DNA from: Acidisoma sp965199065 | GTDB lineage: Bacteria; Pseudomonadota; Alphaproteobacteria; Acetobacterales; Acetobacteraceae | Assembly (NCBI RefSeq): GCF_965199065.1 | Contig: NZ_CBDAQN010000003.1 | Span: 1,736,001 to 1,800,000, forward strand | DNA length: 64,000 nucleotides | Reading direction: 5' to 3' | Shown here: positions 8,804 through 25,434 of the stretch, piece after piece | Layout: the number at the start of each line of letters is the position of its first letter | Numbering within the stretch: the first letter of the stretch is position 1 | Notes under the pieces: generated by a model | What the model saw: the letters and a program-made list of their open reading frames with translations, nothing else | Database searches by the model: none | What the model was told of the DNA's origin: nothing | Made by a program: the position numbers and the translations under genes

Positions 8804-9322
8804 TTGGACCGTACGGAGAAGCGGGAGTTCGTCGCTTCCCTCGCAGCCGTGTTCGCAGAGACGTCCATGGTGGTTGTCACCCGTAATGACGGGCTGACGG
8901 TCGCCGAGGTAACCGATCTGCGTCGCCGCATGCGGGCGGAAGGGGTGACCTTCAAGGTCGCTAAGAACCGTCTGGCCAACCTCGCCCTGGATGGGACCCG
9001 GTTCGGCAGCATCAAGCCCATGCTGAAGGGACCGACCGCGCTCGCGTGGTCGAAAGACCCGGTGGCTGCGGCGAAGGTTGCTGTCGAGTTCGCCAAGACC
9101 AACGAGAAGTTCGTCGTTATCGGCGGTGCGCTTGGCACCCAGGCGCTTGATGCGTCCGGGATCAGGGCACTCGCCGAATTGCCGTCGCTCGATACGCTGC
9201 GCGCGAAGCTGGTGGGGATGATTCAGACCCCGGCCACGCGGATCGCGGGTGTCATCCAGGCGCCGGCCGGCAACCTCGCGAGGGTCTTCGGGGCCTATGC
9301 CAGAAGGGACGAGGCGGCCTGA
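8804..9322 (+). CDS. rplJ: 50S ribosomal protein L10 (TTG start)
   Basis: Stalk-base protein that carries the L7/L12 dimers. From TTG 8804 the product is 172 residues, the normal alphaproteobacterial length, and begins at the family's usual LDRTEKRE. A GGAGAG ribosome-binding site ends 4 bases before this codon. An open frame reaches back to 8681, but those extra residues are encoded by the leader RNA and show no conservation, so they are not included. GTG 8789 is a less likely alternative. Confidence 0.9.
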   Translation: MDRTEKREFVASLAAVFAETSMVVVTRNDGLTVAEVTDLRRRMRAEGVTFKVAKNRLANLALDGTRFGSIKPMLKGPTALAWSKDPVAAAKVAVEFAKTNEKFVVIGGALGTQALDASGIRALAELPSLDTLRAKLVGMIQTPATRIAGVIQAPAGNLARVFGAYARRDEAA

Positions 9323-9411
9323 CAACGGCTTGCCCACCTTTCACAGATGTGATGCCCGAAAAGTTCGGCTTGCATTGAACCGACCAAAGTTTACATAATA
9401 GGAATTCAGAC

Positions 9412-9789
9412 ATGGCAGACCTTTCCCGTCTTGTTGACGAGCTTTCCAGCCTGACCGTTTTGGAAGCCGCCGAGCTTTCGAAACTTCTTGAGGAGAAGTG
9501 GGGCGTCTCCGCTGCAGCGCCCGTAGCCGCCGCTGCCGCCGCTGGGCCAGCCGCCGCTGCCGCGCCGGTTGAGGAACAGACCGAGTTCACGGTTATCCTC
9601 GCGAAGATTGGCGACAAGAAGATCAACGTGATTAAGGAAGTTCGTACGATCACGGGTCTTGGCCTGAAGGAAGCTAAGGATCTCGTTGAAGCCGCGCCGA
9701 AGCCCGTTAAGGAAGGCGTGACGAAAGACGAGGCCGAGAAGATCAAGAAGGTGCTCGAGGAGAACGGAGCCGCTGTCGAGATCAAGTAG
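9412..9789 (+). CDS. rplL: 50S ribosomal protein L7/L12
   Basis: The 125-residue stalk protein that recruits translation GTPases. The N-terminal dimerisation segment is followed by an alanine/proline-rich hinge (about residues 33-52) and the compact C-terminal domain with KIGDKKINVIKEVR and GLKEAKDLVE. It is co-transcribed with rplJ across an 89-base gap and is followed by a strong hairpin. Confidence 0.97.
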   Translation: MADLSRLVDELSSLTVLEAAELSKLLEEKWGVSAAAPVAAAAAAGPAAAAAPVEEQTEFTVILAKIGDKKINVIKEVRTITGLGLKEAKDLVEAAPKPVKEGVTKDEAEKIKKVLEENGAAVEIK

Positions 9790-9840
9790 TTTCGACCAAT
9801 TCGGGCTTCACGCCCGGGTTGGGATTTGAGCGACGAGCGA

Positions 9841-9869
9841 AGGGTGGGGATCGGGTTGATCCCCACCCT
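9841..9869 (+). terminator. Strong hairpin between rplL and rpoB (attenuator)
   Basis: A perfect 12-bp stem, 9841-9852 with 9858-9869, with a 5-base loop and only a short T stretch after it. Partial terminators in this position lower rpoBC expression relative to the ribosomal genes in other bacteria; that function is inferred here. The rest of the 315-base rplL-rpoB gap holds no gene. No promoter consensus was recognised, though one could lie between 9870 and 10100. Confidence 0.65.
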
Positions 9870-10104
9870 TTACGCGGTTGCGGAGCAGGGGTCGCGGCAG
9901 ACCCAAGGTCGACAGACGATTTGGATGACGGTTGCGGATGAGCGTCCGGACCGGGACTGAGCCTCGCCGCCGCTTCAACTCGTGAGTTGAGGGGCGTCAG
10001 GCGGGAGACGGAGCCACGGTGGGCAAACCCGAGAGGGCGACTGTGGCTGAGGCCGGCCGGCATGATCCCGGCCTGGTGTAAAAATCGAGGGCTAAGGGCA
10101 AGCG

Positions 10105-14286
<4,182 letters not shown>

Positions 14287-14312
14287 TCCTGTGTGCCGAG
14301 GCTGGAGCTGGA

Positions 14313-14416
14313 GCGGGGGACGTTGCCCCCGCACCTACTCGTCGCCCATGGCCTTACTAAGATTAGTTGTAAGCGTTGGATTTAACCCGTGTCACCGCGC
14401 CGGCTCCGAGCCGGCG
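14313..14416 (+). other. Two hairpins in the rpoB-rpoC intergenic region
   Basis: GCGGGGG/CCCCCGC with a 6-base loop at 14313-14332, and CGCCGGCT/AGCCGGCG with a 3-base loop at 14398-14416, about 28 bases before the rpoC start. Neither has a T run, so they look like mRNA-processing or stability elements rather than terminators. Function is unknown. Confidence 0.45.
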
Positions 14417-14444
14417 AGGCGAGCGGTTTGAAGGTGAAGCCCGC

Positions 14445-18611
<4,167 letters not shown>

Positions 18612-18640
18612 GGCGGCAGTATAAGCGGATAGGCGGTATG

Positions 18641-18673
18641 TTGTTGCGCGGCCCGTTAAAGGCTGCGCAACAA
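18641..18673 (+). terminator. Probable terminator of the rpoBC operon
   Basis: A 13-bp stem (18641-18653 with 18661-18673, one G-U pair) with a 7-base loop, 29 bases after the rpoC stop. No long T run follows, so it may need Rho or act as a 3'-end stabiliser. Confidence 0.55.
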
Positions 18674-18836
18674 CTAAGTCTACAATGATGTTCGTGGAGA
18701 TTTAACCCTGATCGAGTCGACGGATGCAGCGAAACAGGGCATTGTTGGTCTTCCCCAAACCCGGCGAACTGGCGGGACCGGCTCACGCAACATGTGACGG
18801 GCCCGTTGTTAGCCGAGCCGCACGGAACGGTAGAGA

Positions 18837-19985
18837 GTGGCAGTCCTGGATACACACAGAGATAGGGTGGAGATGGACTTGGGCTTCCCCGGCGAAGCGC
18901 CCGCTCAGCCCGGCGTGGGGACGTCACGTATCGGCGGAGACCTGCGGGCGGCGCGCGAACGGCTGGGTTGGGACATCGAGCCTGTGGCGGAAGCGCTTAA
19001 GCTTAAACCTGCGTTCATTCGAGCCATTGAGCAAGGTGATCTCGCCGGCCTACCCGCGCCCGCTTACACCGTTGGGTTTGTGCGAACCTATGCGACAGCG
19101 CTCGGCCTAGACCCTAACGAGGCAATTCGTCGCTTCCGGGGCGAGCGAAATGAGGTCAACCGCAAGACTGAGCTCGCGTTCCCGGCGCCGGTGCCGCAGC
19201 GAGGCGTGCCGGCCGGAGCCCTTGTTCTCGTCGGCGCCGTTATCGCTATCGGCGGCTATATCGGCTGGTATCACTACTCCGGTCGTAGCTTGCGTTCGAC
19301 GGCGACCGTCGATCAGGTGCCCGCGCATCTGGAGCCCCTGGCGCCGCCGTCGGGGCCGCGCGTGGTGATGATGGTGCCATCCAGTTCGAAAAAGGTTGTG
19401 CCGCCCGAACTGCATGCGGCGGCGGTCGGTGCCAGTTTTGCCGGCGAGCCCGATGTCTCGCCATCCTCTGCGGCAGCTGCGGTTCCGATGCCGCCTGCGG
19501 CCCCGCCCGTTGCAGCGGCATCCGCCCCCGCGGCAGCCTCCTCTGGCGCAGCGTCGCCTGCAGTCGTGGCCACTACCACGCCTGCTCCAGTTCAGGCGGC
19601 CGAAGGGGTTGCCAACGCGGCGGCCAACGCAACCGCCCCAGGCGTGCCCGGGCCGATGGTCATCCGGGCCACGGCGGATGCCTGGATCGAGATCAAGAAC
19701 GCCGCCGGCCGGGTCGTCTATGAGACGGTGCTGCATCCCGGCGGCAGTTACACGGTGCCGGATCAGCCCCAGCTCACGCTGACGACGGGCAATGCCTCCG
19801 CCAACCAAAGTCATTCTTTCCGGCAATACGATCGGCCCGCTCAGGGGCCACGTGCTACGCAATGTTCCGCTCGACGCCGACAGTTTGAGGGCAGCGAGCG
19901 CCCAGCCCGATGGGGCAGCCCCCACGGCCCAATGACCGCGCTCGCGCCCGGATACAGCGTCAGCCGGAACAGGAGCAATCGATGA
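18837..19985 (+). CDS. RodZ-like HTH/DUF4115 membrane protein, C terminus frameshifted
   Basis: RodZ-like morphogenesis protein. An N-terminal Xre-type helix-turn-helix domain (about residues 31-95) is followed by one membrane segment (about 124-147), a long Ala/Pro-rich linker, and a DUF4115 domain starting near PMVIRATADAWIEI. As sequenced, the last 60 or so residues are out of frame. From about 19805 the next frame reads the expected DUF4115 ending (LSGNTIGPLRGHVLRNVPLD) and stops at 19935. One extra base between about 19790 and 19806 explains this. The start could also be ATG 18873, which has a better ribosome-binding site. The shifted frame ends overlapping the ispG start. Confidence 0.75.
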   Translation: MAVLDTHRDRVEMDLGFPGEAPAQPGVGTSRIGGDLRAARERLGWDIEPVAEALKLKPAFIRAIEQGDLAGLPAPAYTVGFVRTYATALGLDPNEAIRRFRGERNEVNRKTELAFPAPVPQRGVPAGALVLVGAVIAIGGYIGWYHYSGRSLRSTATVDQVPAHLEPLAPPSGPRVVMMVPSSSKKVVPPELHAAAVGASFAGEPDVSPSSAAAAVPMPPAAPPVAAASAPAAASSGAASPAVVATTTPAPVQAAEGVANAAANATAPGVPGPMVIRATADAWIEIKNAAGRVVYETVLHPGGSYTVPDQPQLTLTTGNASANQSHSFRQYDRPAQGPRATQCSARRRQFEGSERPARWGSPHGPMTALAPGYSVSRNRSNR

Positions 19986-21136
19986 GCTACCGTCCTTATC
20001 AGCAGATCGACCGCCGCCGCTCGCGCCAGATCAGCGTCGGCCCCGTCAAGGTCGGCGGCGACGCGCCGATCTCCGTCCAGACCATGACCAACACGCTGAC
20101 GACGGATGTCGCCGCGACTGTCGCCCAAATCCAGCTTTCGGAGCGCGCGGGTGTCGACATCGTGCGCGTCTCCTGCCCCGATCAGGAGAGCACGGCCGCG
20201 CTCAAGGATATCGTGCGGCAGGTGAGCGTGCCGATCGTCGCCGATATTCATTTCCACTATCGTCGAGCGATCGAGGCGGCCCAGGCCGGTGCTGCCTGCC
20301 TTCGCATCAACCCCGGCAATATCGGCAGCCCCGAGCGCGTCCGTGAGGTGGTGAATGCCGCCCGCGACCATGGCTGCTCGATCCGCATCGGCGTGAACGC
20401 CGGATCACTGGAAAAGCACCTGCTGGAGAAGTACGGCGAGCCGAACCCGGAGGCGCTCGTCGAGAGCGCGCTGGAGCACGCGAAGATCCTCCAGGACCAT
20501 GACTTCCACGAGTTCAAGATCAGCGTGAAGGCGTCCGATGTCTTCATGGCCGTCGCCGCGTATCAGCAGCTTGCCGACGTTTGCGACCATCCGCTGCATA
20601 TTGGCATCACTGAAGCCGGGGGCCGCCGCACGGGTACGGTGAAATCCTCGATCGGTCTGGGCTCGCTGCTCTGGGCCGGCATCGGCGATACGATGCGCGT
20701 CTCGCTCTCGGCTGAGCCCGAGGAAGAGGTGCATGTCGGCTGGGAGATCCTGAAGTCGCTGGGCATCCGCCATCGCGGCGTCCGGATCATCTCCTGCCCG
20801 TCCTGCGCGCGTCAGGGGTTCGATGTGATTCGCACGGTCGCGGCGCTCGAGGATCGGCTCGCCCATATCGAGACGCCGATCACGCTCTCCATCATCGGCT
20901 GCGTCGTCAATGGGCCGGGCGAAGCCCTGATGACCGACCTCGGCATCACCGGCGGCGGGGCCGGACGGCACATGGTCTACAGCGCCGGGCGCCAGGACCA
21001 CACGATCGACAAGGACGCCATGATCGACCACGTTGTCGAGATGGTCGAGACCCGCGCCGCGGCCCTTCGCGCCGCCGACCCGAAGCTCGTGCCCGCGCCG
21101 GTCACCATCCACGCCGAGGCCGAAGCCGCCGAATAG
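19982..21136 (+). CDS. ispG: 4-hydroxy-3-methylbut-2-en-1-yl diphosphate synthase
   Basis: Iron-sulfur enzyme of the MEP isoprenoid pathway, converting MEcPP to HMBPP. The product is 384 residues. The TIM-barrel half has VQTMTNT and ADIHFHY, and the C-terminal half carries the 4Fe-4S ligands in SCPSCAR and GCVVNGPGEA. ATG 19982 has a GGAGCAA ribosome-binding site. A frame extending to 19910 overlaps the preceding gene and is not used. A terminator-like palindrome lies downstream before hisS. Confidence 0.96.
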   Translation: MSYRPYQQIDRRRSRQISVGPVKVGGDAPISVQTMTNTLTTDVAATVAQIQLSERAGVDIVRVSCPDQESTAALKDIVRQVSVPIVADIHFHYRRAIEAAQAGAACLRINPGNIGSPERVREVVNAARDHGCSIRIGVNAGSLEKHLLEKYGEPNPEALVESALEHAKILQDHDFHEFKISVKASDVFMAVAAYQQLADVCDHPLHIGITEAGGRRTGTVKSSIGLGSLLWAGIGDTMRVSLSAEPEEEVHVGWEILKSLGIRHRGVRIISCPSCARQGFDVIRTVAALEDRLAHIETPITLSIIGCVVNGPGEALMTDLGITGGGAGRHMVYSAGRQDHTIDKDAMIDHVVEMVETRAAALRAADPKLVPAPVTIHAEAEAAE

Positions 21137-21213
21137 AGCGCCAAGAGCCTGCCGCCGTGGCAGGCCGGACAAGGTGCCGGTCTCCATGGCGGAATAGGCG
21201 AGCCTTATTCGCG

Positions 21214-21244
21214 TGACGATCTGCTAGATCGTCAGGATCATTTT
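21214..21244 (+). terminator. Perfect hairpin plus T run between ispG and hisS
   Basis: TGACGATCT and AGATCGTCA form a 9-bp perfect stem with a 3-base loop (21214-21234), followed by GGATCATTTTT. It is a good intrinsic-terminator candidate for ispG, but it lies only 26 bases before the hisS start, so it could instead be an attenuator or operator of hisS-prfA. Confidence 0.6.
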
Positions 21245-21260
21245 TGAGGCCATTCCACAC

Positions 21261-22520
21261 GTGACCAGCCTTCAGCCTGTCCGCGGCACCCGGGATCTCA
21301 TCGGCGACGACATGCGCCGTCATCGCCATGTGGTCGACGCTGCCCGCCGTGTTGCGGAACTCTATGGATACGAGGAGTGGTCGACACCGATCTTCGAGGA
21401 AACCGGCGTGTTCTCCCGTACTCTGGGCGAGACGTCAGACGTCGTGACGAAGGAGATGTACACCTTTGCCGACCGTGGCGGCGACAGCATCACCTTGCGC
21501 CCAGAGGCGACGGCCTCCGTCTGCCGCGCCCTCGTGACGAACGGTCTCACCCAGTCGCTGCCCCAGAAGGTCTTCTATGCGGGGCCGATGTTCCGGTACG
21601 AGCGGCCGCAGAAGGGCCGCTACCGCCAGTTCCACCAGATCGGGCTGGAGCTGATCGGCCCGGCCGAACCCCTGGCAGATGCCGAGGTCATCGCCTGCGG
21701 CTGGCAAATCCTGAGGGAACTCGGGCTGGCCGCGGACGTGATGCTGGAGATCAACACGCTCGGGGACGCCGAGAGCCGGGCCGCCTATCGCGCGGCGCTC
21801 GTCGGCTACTTCACGGCTCATGAGACGGCGCTGTCGGAGGACAGCCGGGCAAGGCTGACACGAAATCCCATGCGCATCCTCGACAGCAAGGACGAGGGCG
21901 ACAAGCGTATCGTCGCCGACGCGCCCACAATCGCTGCGCATCTGACCGTCGAGGCCGCCCGCTTCTATGACACGGTGCGCGGACATCTTGCCCGCCTCGC
22001 CATTCCCTTCGCCGAGAACCCCCGTATCGTTCGCGGCCTCGACTACTACAACCACACGGCGTTCGAATTCGTCACGACGAGCCTCGGTGCTCAGGGCACG
22101 GTCATGGGCGGTGGCCGTTATGACGGCCTTGTAGCCGAAATGGGTGGTCCGCAGACGCCGGCGGTCGGCTGGGCAGCAGGCATCGAGCGGATGGCCATGC
22201 TCATCGCGCAGCCAAAGACGGTGAACGGCCTCGTCGCAGTCATCCCCGCCGGCGACGATGCCGAGGCAGAGGCCTTCGCCCTCGTCCAGACGCTCCGCGG
22301 CGCCGGTATCCGCAGCGAGATCGGCTACCGCGGCAATCTGCGCCGGCGCATGGAACGGGCAAATCGCAACGGTGCCCGGGCCGCTGTCATTCTTGGCGCC
22401 GAGGAAGCCGCGCGCGGTGTCGCGCAGCTCAAGGATCTCGTCAGCGGCGAACAGCGCGAGGTTTCGCTGGCAGATCTGCCGATGGCGCTGCACGCCTTGC
22501 CGACGGAGCCGGTTGCGTGA
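21261..22520 (+). CDS. hisS: Histidine-tRNA ligase
   Basis: Class II aminoacyl-tRNA synthetase, 419 residues. The HisRS N-terminal motif (RGTRDL) is present, as are motif 2 (FRYERPQKGRYRQFHQ), the histidine-binding segment (RGLDYYNHTAFE), and the class II motif 3 region near GWAAGIERMAM, with an anticodon-binding C-terminal domain. The start is GTG 21261, and the 3' end overlaps the prfA GTG start by 4 bases. Confidence 0.96.
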   Translation: MTSLQPVRGTRDLIGDDMRRHRHVVDAARRVAELYGYEEWSTPIFEETGVFSRTLGETSDVVTKEMYTFADRGGDSITLRPEATASVCRALVTNGLTQSLPQKVFYAGPMFRYERPQKGRYRQFHQIGLELIGPAEPLADAEVIACGWQILRELGLAADVMLEINTLGDAESRAAYRAALVGYFTAHETALSEDSRARLTRNPMRILDSKDEGDKRIVADAPTIAAHLTVEAARFYDTVRGHLARLAIPFAENPRIVRGLDYYNHTAFEFVTTSLGAQGTVMGGGRYDGLVAEMGGPQTPAVGWAAGIERMAMLIAQPKTVNGLVAVIPAGDDAEAEAFALVQTLRGAGIRSEIGYRGNLRRRMERANRNGARAAVILGAEEAARGVAQLKDLVSGEQREVSLADLPMALHALPTEPVA

Positions 22521-23584
22521 GTCTGGCCGCCAAATTCGATGACATCGTGGCGCGCGCCGATGAATTGCGCGATCAACTCTCTTCGGGCGTGACGGGCGAG
22601 GGTTTCGTTCGCGCATCCCGCGAGCTGGCGGAGATCGAGCAAGTCGTTGCTCTGATTAACGAGCTTCGGACGACTGAGCGAAGCATGGCCGAAGCCTCCG
22701 CCATGCTGGCTGACCCGGAGATGAAGGAACTGGCGGAAGCCGAGACCCAATCGTTGAAGGGCCGCATCCCGCAGCTCGAAAGCGAGATCCAGCTTGCGTT
22801 GCTGCCCAAGGACGAGGCCGACGAGCGCTCGGCCATCCTCGAGATCCGTCCGGCGGCGGGCGGCGACGAGGCGGGGCTCTTCGCTTCGCAGCTGTTCGGC
22901 ATGTACCAGCGTTATGCCGAAGCGCAAGGCTGGCGCTTCGAGATCATGGAGTATGGGGACACGGAACTTGGCGGGCTCAAGGAGGGCATCGCCAACGTCA
23001 CCGGCCGGAACGTGTTCGCCCGGCTGAAGTTCGAGTCCGGCGTGCATCGCGTGCAGCGTGTGCCCGAGACCGAGAGCCAGGGACGCATCCACACCTCCAC
23101 CGTCACCGTTGCGGTGCTGCCGGAGGCCGAGGAGGTCGATGTCGAGGTCAACGAGGGCGACCTCAGGATCGATGTCTACCGCGCCTCGGGGGCCGGCGGG
23201 CAGCACGTCAACAAAACCGAAAGCGCCGTTCGCATCACGCATATTCCCACCGGGATCGTGGTGGCGATGCAGGAAGAGAAGAGCCAGCACAAGAACAAGG
23301 CGAAGGCGATGAAGATACTGCGCGCCCGGATGTACGAGCGGCAGCGTGCCAGCCTGCATGCGACCAGGGCAGCGGATCGTCGCTCGCAGGTCGGCACCGG
23401 CGACCGTAGCGAGCGCATCCGCACCTATAACTTTCCGCAAGGCCGGGTGACCGATCACCGCATCAACCTCACCCTCTACAAGATCGACCGGGTCATCATG
23501 GGCGATCTGGACGAGATCATCGCGGCTCTGGCCGCCGAGGATCAGGCCGCGCGCCTTGCGAGCTTCACCTCCGCCGACGCGTGA
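22517..23584 (+). CDS. prfA: Peptide chain release factor 1
   Basis: Releases finished peptides at UAA and UAG codons. The product is 355 residues. The codon-recognition tripeptide is Pro183-Glu184-Thr185 (PxT as in RF1) and the catalytic GGQ is residues 227-229, within SGAGGQHVNK. GTG 22517 overlaps the hisS stop. The 3' end overlaps the start of prmC, the methylase that modifies the GGQ glutamine, as is common in bacteria. Confidence 0.96.
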   Translation: MSLAAKFDDIVARADELRDQLSSGVTGEGFVRASRELAEIEQVVALINELRTTERSMAEASAMLADPEMKELAEAETQSLKGRIPQLESEIQLALLPKDEADERSAILEIRPAAGGDEAGLFASQLFGMYQRYAEAQGWRFEIMEYGDTELGGLKEGIANVTGRNVFARLKFESGVHRVQRVPETESQGRIHTSTVTVAVLPEAEEVDVEVNEGDLRIDVYRASGAGGQHVNKTESAVRITHIPTGIVVAMQEEKSQHKNKAKAMKILRARMYERQRASLHATRAADRRSQVGTGDRSERIRTYNFPQGRVTDHRINLTLYKIDRVIMGDLDEIIAALAAEDQAARLASFTSADA

Positions 23585-24427
23585 CGCGCCCGCTTGAGGA
23601 CGTGCTCCGGACAGCGACCGCCGCTCTCGCGCGGCCGGCGTCGACGAGCCGCATCGCGAGGCTCGGATCCTCCTGGCTCATGCCCTGGGGGTCGATCTGG
23701 CGGGTCTGCTGCGCCGACGGGGAGGACACGTCGCACCCGACGAGGATGGGCGCTTTGAGCGACTGCTCGCACGGCGCGCGGAGCGAGTGCCGGCGGCCGT
23801 TCTTCTCGGCCATCGCGAGTTTTGGAGCCTCGATTTTCTGGTGACGGCGGATACCCTCATCCCGCGCCCGGAGTCTGAGTTGATCATCGAAGCTGCGGTG
23901 GCGCTTCACGAAGACCGCAGGATCGAGCGTGTTCTCGACCTTGGCACCGGCACCGGTTGCCTCCTGCTGGCGGCACTCACCGAATTCCCCGGCGCATGGG
24001 GGCTTGGCGTCGACCGTGCGCCGGCGGCGGCTATGGTGGCAAAACGGAACGCGGAGCGGCTAGGTTTGTCCCATCGCGCCGCTATCATGGCCGGCAGCTG
24101 GACGCAGGCGACTATCGGTCGCTTCGACCTCCTACTCTGCAATCCGCCCTATATCCCGGCTCAGGACATATCCGGGCTGATGCCGGAGGTGGCGCTTCAC
24201 GAGCCGCATCTCGCCTTGGACGGCGGCGCTGACGGGCTGGACCCCTACCGGACACTGTTCCCGGATCTGCATGAGAGGCTTGCGCCCGGCGGCACCGCGC
24301 TTTTCGAATTCGGGGTGGGCAGGCCCCGGCCTTGCTTGATTTGGCCCGCCTTGCGGGTCTGAAGATCGTCGCTGTGCGCGAAGACCTTGCAGGGCATCCA
24401 CGTGTGATGATTCTACGGTGGTCTTAA
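23581..24427 (+). pseudogene. prmC: prmC, GGQ-glutamine methyltransferase, two frameshifts as sequenced
   Basis: SAM-dependent methylase that modifies the GGQ glutamine of RF1/RF2. The gene starts at GTG 23581 overlapping prfA. The frame must change near 23630 (one base missing) to continue through the N-terminal domain (LLGHREFW, IPRPESE), the SAM loop LDLGTGTGC and the catalytic NPPY. It must change again near 24318 (one base missing in a G run) to read the expected ending KIVAVREDLAGHPRVMILRWS and stop at 24427. With both corrections the protein is full length with all motifs. Because prmC is important for growth, sequencing or assembly errors are as likely as true decay. Confidence 0.8.
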
Positions 24428-24651
24428 AAAACGGTTGGCTTCCCGAAGCGCGCGGGCTAGCGTGCGCCCTGCGTGGTGCAGCCGATCTTTACAGCGGTTG
24501 ACCTGCAACAGTCCGCGACAAGGTTCCCAGGGCCTCGGCCCGGACCCCAGTTTGTGGAACCAAGTCCGAAGCGTGCAACCTCGCTCCGTCTTGACCCTCG
24601 TGACGCACGAGCATGGCCGGGTTGCGAACAGGAAAGCGATTCGTCGTAATA

Positions 24652-25143
24652 ATGAATATTAAACGTATGCGTGGTCGCGGCCATCGCGGGAATGGGGCCA
24701 CCGGGGGTGGAGGTGGCGGCAATGGCGGTGCCATGCGTCACCAGAGTTCCGGCGGGGCCAGTGGTGGGGTGCCGCTCAATCGCAACCACGTTTTCGACAG
24801 CAATGGGCCGGACCTGCGTATCCGCGGAACCGCCCAGCAGCTCTTCGAGAAGTATCTGCAGCTTGGGCGTGATGCCACGAGCTCGGGCGACCGGGTGATG
24901 GGGGAAGGCTACTTCCAGCATGCGGAGCACTACTTTCGCATCGTGAGCGCCATCAACCAGGCCGCTGCTCAACATCAGCAGCAGGCTGTGCATCAAAACG
25001 GCAATCAGCGCCGCAACGGCGAAGACATCTCGTCGTCCGAGGAGAATGAGTTCTCGCAGGACCGGGATTCATCCGACGACGGGCGTGGTAATTCGGTCGA
25101 GGCGCGGGAAATACCCATCACAGCCGCCGCGCCGGACGCCTGA
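24652..25143 (+). CDS. DUF4167 domain-containing protein
   Basis: A 163-residue protein typical of alphaproteobacteria downstream of prfA-prmC. It begins with a Gly/Arg-rich low-complexity stretch (KRMRGRGHRG), then the DUF4167 core (about residues 45-100) with NRNHVFDSNGPDLRIRG and an EHYFRI segment, and ends in an acidic Ser/Asp/Glu-rich tail. The RNA-binding-like basic N terminus suggests nucleic-acid contact, but no function is established. The start is ATG 24652; an in-frame ATG at 24613 is an alternative. The 224 bases between prmC and this gene hold no recognisable feature. Confidence 0.8.
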   Translation: MNIKRMRGRGHRGNGATGGGGGGNGGAMRHQSSGGASGGVPLNRNHVFDSNGPDLRIRGTAQQLFEKYLQLGRDATSSGDRVMGEGYFQHAEHYFRIVSAINQAAAQHQQQAVHQNGNQRRNGEDISSSEENEFSQDRDSSDDGRGNSVEAREIPITAAAPDA

Positions 25144-25158
25144 ACGTCGCGCCGCGGC

Positions 25159-25434
25159 TCAGGCGCCCGGCATCAACAGGAAGCCGGGCTCTTCCGGTGG
25201 CTCGGCGATTTCCTCGATGACGCTGTCGACCTGGGCGAATCGCGGTCCACGCCTGCAGGCCCGGGCAAGTTCCTCCACTGCATCGGCGGTGCCGCTGATC
25301 AGTGCCTCGACAGTCCCGTTGCTCCGGTTGCGAACCCAGCCATCGACGCCGAGGGCTGTCGCACGCTCCACCATCCAGGCCCGAAATCCGACGCCCTGAA
25401 CCCGGCCGGACATGATCAGACGCTTGCTGCTCAT
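25159..25434 (-). CDS. acyP: Acylphosphatase
   Basis: Small enzyme (91 residues) hydrolysing acyl phosphates. The family motif GRVQGVGFRAW provides the phosphate-binding loop and catalytic Arg, and the asparagine is in GWVRNRSNGTVE. The ATG at 25434 overlaps the stop of the ATP12 gene, making this the last gene of a seven-gene minus-strand operon. A longer frame upstream only overlaps the ATP12 gene and is not used. Confidence 0.9.
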   Translation of the reverse strand: MSSKRLIMSGRVQGVGFRAWMVERATALGVDGWVRNRSNGTVEALISGTADAVEELARACRRGPRFAQVDSVIEEIAEPPEEPGFLLMPGA

